Origin: Biomphalaria glabrata
Lineage: Eukaryota; Mollusca; Gastropoda; Planorbidae
Assembly: GCF_947242115.1 (NCBI RefSeq)
Contig: NC_074719.1
Location: 43,362,849-43,426,848 of the forward strand
DNA: 64,000 nt
Direction of reading: 5' to 3'
The notes beneath the pieces are model-generated. The model saw nothing but the letters and a program-made list of their open reading frames with translations, had not been told where the DNA came from and made no database searches. Shown piece after piece: positions 61,187-64,000 of the stretch (its first letter is position 1; each line of letters opens with the position of its first letter). The position numbers and the translations under genes are program-made.

Positions 61187-61735
61187 TTAACTCTTTAACT
61201 CCTGAACGTCGCTGTTAACTTTACTTTGAAAAAAAATTTTTTCGGTGGGCTGATCAGCCTGTGAGAAAGTGTGAGATGGAGCGTTATGTATTTTTTAAAA
61301 TGTAACATTCATTATTTATTAGTAATAATCGCTTTATAAACCATTTTGGATACTCTTGTGTATATTTTTAAATGTTTTTTTTTCTTCTAAAATGCTATCA
61401 TTGATTATGTTTTTAATCATGTAAAAATTATTTTTTTACATTTTAAGCATTCAATATTATTTTATCTAGCCTAGATCAAGATGTGTAATTGTCCATTGTG
61501 GGTGAGTATTTATTTGTTAATATTCATTATCGAAAATTAAATTATTTTTTAATCCATACAAAAGTATCTGTATGTTTTATTTAAATGCACAATTGTTTAG
61601 TTTTAACTATAGATTCAATACAAATTAATAAAAATTATTGAAGCTGTACCTTGACGTAGTTGTCTAAAACAAATGAGCAAATTGAATACATTTTGTCAGA
61701 AAGAACAAATAATAGTTCTGGAGAGAAAGAGTTAA
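61187..61735 (+). mobile_element. TTAA element, larger relative
   Basis: 549 bp from TTAACTCTTTAACTCCTGAA to GTTCTGGAGAGAAAGAGTTAA-type end. The ends resemble the MITE family and the right interior keeps TTTTGTCAGAAAGAACAAAT, but most of the interior is different, AT-rich sequence. Confidence 0.65.
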
Positions 61736-61739
61736 TGCA

Positions 61740-61900
61740 ACAAGAATTTATTTTGAATTTCCAAAAAGTTCCAGGAAAAAAAAGAAGAGGCAGACAGAGA
61801 AAGCGATGGGAAGACATAAAAAAATGGACGGGCCTGTCATTGAAGGAGATACTGTCAAAAGCAAAAGACATTAAAGGAATGGAGAAGTACTGTAAACATA
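61740..61900 (+). mobile_element. RTE-like LINE C-terminal fragment
   Basis: Reads FQKVPGKKRRGRQRKRWEDI, then KKWTGLSLKEILSKAKD, the C-terminal arm found at 16665 and 29010. It begins at the end of a TTAA element and ends about 40 bp before the dermatopontin stop (opposite strand). Confidence 0.8.
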
Positions 61901-61937
61901 ATAATTTGTTTAATGCACTTTTGTTGAGAGATTTCTA

Positions 61938-62233
61938 CTACAGAGTACAAAGTCTAAAACTGAACAACCTATCCTCGTAGAAATCGTTATGGTGGCTGAA
62001 AACTCCGACGATGGCTTGACCCTCTGGTACCAACATGGTCAGCTTGCCGTCCCATTCGTTCATGTTCGCGGTGGTGTAGCAATTGCTCGGGATTCTTTCA
62101 GTCACGTCGCAGCACTGGAACTTGAACCTACGATCTTCATAGTGGTCGTGGTGATAGCTTTCAATACCTGTCAGAACTTTGCTGCCAGGGCAAAGAAAGA
62201 ATACTGGGTTGTCGAAATTATTCACGTAATCGT
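61938..62233 (-). CDS. Dermatopontin family, C-terminal exon
   Basis: On the minus strand an acceptor (ATATTTTCAG) ends at 62234 and the exon then encodes about 98 residues to a TAG at 61940-61938. The protein has two dermatopontin repeats: YVNNFDNPVFFLCPGSKVL with GIESYHHDHYEDRRFKFQCC, then MNEWDGKLTMLVPEGQAIVG with FSHHNDFYEDRLFSFRLC. The paired ExD-R blocks and the Cys pattern are typical. The exon begins in phase 1, so the signal peptide and N-terminal part must come from upstream exons, which I could not find up to 64000. Known of the family: secreted extracellular-matrix proteins, and in pulmonate snails components of the shell matrix. The symbol DPT is not given because snails have several paralogues. 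A LINE fragment lies just beyond the stop. Confidence 0.85.
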
Positions 62234-62362
62234 CTGAAAATATAAACATTTTTTAAATCATTTGCCGGTAAAACTATTTGTTCAATTATGTTTGTGTTCA
62301 CTACCTATTACATTGATTTTGAGTATTTTATTAACACTTTTTTTAAAGTTGATTTGTCTTAG

Positions 62363-62614
62363 GCAGTAATCGTGGTCGAGAGGCCAAGTACGCTTGAACT
62401 TGGCTTGGCTTGGCTATCTAGAAGGGGGCTCGAGGTTCGACACCCGACTCGGGCAGAGTTGTGTTTACTGAGCGCCTAAAGACAGCACGGAAAACCGACT
62501 CCTAGATACAGCCTCCCCCCGCTCCACAAAAGTGATTGGACCAAAAGCGCTCTGAGCATGCTATAAGCATGAAAGTAGCGCTACATAAAAGCTATAATAA
62601 TAATAATAATGATA
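62363..62614 (+). mobile_element. tRNA-derived SINE, family 3
   Basis: The head GTGGTCGAGAGGCCAAGTAC and B box GAGGTTCGACACCCGACTCG are followed by a body with AAAGCGCTCTGAGCATGC and GTAGCGCTACATAAAAGCTA. It ends in an AATAATAAT run. It differs from families 1 and 2 throughout. Confidence 0.8.
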
Positions 62615-62902
62615 ATGTCAAATAACCTGGTGGCTAATTCTTTACCGTAGATTGTCATTCTGTGGTACCGGATTCATACTCTTCCTCCTGTCATGCCTCG
62701 TCTTAGTGAGGGAGATTTGAGTTAGGTGATGGGCAACTCCGGCCTGGGAAAGGTTTAATCTGGCCCACCAAATAATAATTTAAAAAGTGCACTTTCCTTT
62801 CGAATGTAAGAATCCAAGTTTTCAGCACCAGGTGGACCATTGAAGTTATATTTTAATTTCTCAGATGAACTCAGTGTTGTTGTGTCATGATTAACCTCAA
62901 TT

Positions 62903-63056
62903 TAACTTTTTAGGAGCCCCTGAATCCACCCCAACTTTTAGGGCACTTGACATTAGTAAATGTAAAGGCAGTTGGTCTTTGTGCTGACCACATGACACGT
63001 GACGGTGGGTCACAGAAACAAATGACCCTTAGATCGCAAAGCTTTAGAGGGACTAT
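62903..63056 (+). mobile_element. SINE family 1, 3' half
   Basis: Begins near AGGAGCCCCTGAATCCACCC and continues through GTAAAGGCAGTTGGTC to GCTTTAGAGGGAC. The head is missing. Confidence 0.8.
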
Positions 63057-63132
63057 TGCATTTCTTACAAAGCGTATTTAAATTAAAAATGTTCTAAAAC
63101 ATTCTAGCTCTTAAATGTCGACTAAAAAACGT

Positions 63133-63255
63133 TGATTTGATTCTAAATGTCGAATTGATTCTAAATGTCAAGTTGATTCTAAATGTCGATTTGATTCTAA
63201 ATGTGGATTTGATTCTAAAGGTCGAGTTTATTCTAAAGGTCAAGTTGATTCTAAA
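63133..63255. repeat. 17-18-bp tandem repeat
   Basis: Roughly seven units of TTGATTCTAAATGTCGA with small changes. Both strands have short open frames of no apparent meaning. Confidence 0.85.
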
Positions 63256-63610
63256 TGTGTTTCTTAAGATGAGTGGATGTGGAAGTAATTGTTTAAACTT
63301 CAAATTCAAACCTCTGACGGATGAACTACCCACTTTTAATGAGGACTACGTCCGAAGCTGATCCTGTCAATACTTCTTATATCTGAGTAATATTACTTTG
63401 TCGTTGCTAGTTATGTTACCTTTTGTTGGGAACAAGCAGTCTGCTCAAGATGTCGTCGTATGATACATGAATCAAATGTGTACAGCCCAAATTCTACATT
63501 TGTTGTTTTAATGATTCAATACTAATCAACAGATCCAAATTAAAAAGAATTATTATCGACACAATCATATCTTCATACTACGTTACATTTAGTTAAATTG
63601 TAATGAGGAT

Positions 63611-64000
63611 TGTAGGGCCCTATGCGAAACGGATTGCGCGGGGCCCAATGTGGGTAGGGATAAGCATAATGTCGAAATTAATGAAATTAAGAAAATGCAT
63701 TCGTCTTTGCTATACATTTTTAATAATGAAAGCTGACAATGCCTTTTTTTTTATCGCGCGTACGATTGGCACCCCCCCCCCCACCCCTCATGACAATTGT
63801 GTTTATTTTTCAGGAGATTTTAACAATTTCAGGAGGTTTCCAGGAGACCCTGAAAATCCGTATGTCATGGAAACCTTGTTATTACATATAAGTTGTAATG
63901 GTTTAAATTAATAATTTACACCTAGAATTAGCGCAGGACCTATGAAAGTGCGAGTTCTACTGCGGCCACATAGGTTGAAGTTGCCTAAGGCCGGCCCTGA
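63611..64000. mobile_element. Nonautonomous DNA element, cut by window end
   Basis: GTAGGGCCCTATGCG at 63612 and CCTAAGGCCGGCCCTGA at the window end form an imperfect inverted pair. CCTATGAAAGTGCGAGT at 63938 also matches the first bases of the window (ATGAAAGTGCGAGT at 1), so another copy may end at the left edge. Confidence 0.55.

Overview
The window looks like nuclear DNA from a pulmonate gastropod, probably a planorbid snail of the Biomphalaria/Bulinus type. The grounds are AT-rich, repeat-crowded intergenic DNA, a set of single-exon 7-transmembrane receptors with the odd ERC (not DRY) motif seen in gastropod candidate chemoreceptors, a dermatopontin exon (dermatopontin is a known shell-matrix protein of Biomphalaria), and many tRNA-derived SINEs and LINE 3' ends. 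The species call is inference; no search was run.

Host genes are few. Four related receptors lie at 11106-12182 (+), 22234-23316 (+), 34873-36839 (-, broken) and 56829-57926 (-). They share TM1-TM2, the segment GW(I/V)RY(P/A)GFFIS with ERC at the TM3 end, a TM6 ending in CN(V/I)PRY, and an N-F-x-V-Y box in TM7. A fifth, more distant receptor (ERF motif) is at 32770-33765 (+). A C2H2 zinc-finger gene runs from 48081 to 50809 with two visible exons. A dermatopontin C-terminal exon is at 61938-62233 (-); its upstream exons were not found in the window.

The rest is mostly mobile DNA: at least four SINE families, several LINE 3' ends (RTE-like, an RNase H-bearing LINE and a CR1-like LINE, some nested), two hAT-type nonautonomous elements with clear ends plus a decayed hAT transposase, and a family of short TTAA-ended inverted-repeat elements (MITEs). 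There are also many minisatellites with units of 12, 15, 20, 22, about 35 and 36 bp, and long AG, ACCA and TA tracts. I recognised no retrovirus, LTR element or Polinton, no CRISPR array and no free-standing tRNA gene.

The most striking observations are places where repeats and genes meet. A 20-bp minisatellite of about 45 units has grown out of the TM2 codons of one receptor and split it. A TTAA MITE sits exactly at the stop codon of the zinc-finger gene with a finger-like remnant beyond it. Two short fragments copied from the receptor at 22234 (45 bp exact at 20607, about 55 bp inverted at 26783) lie either side of it. A 22-bp minisatellite appears to have arisen from the body of a SINE.
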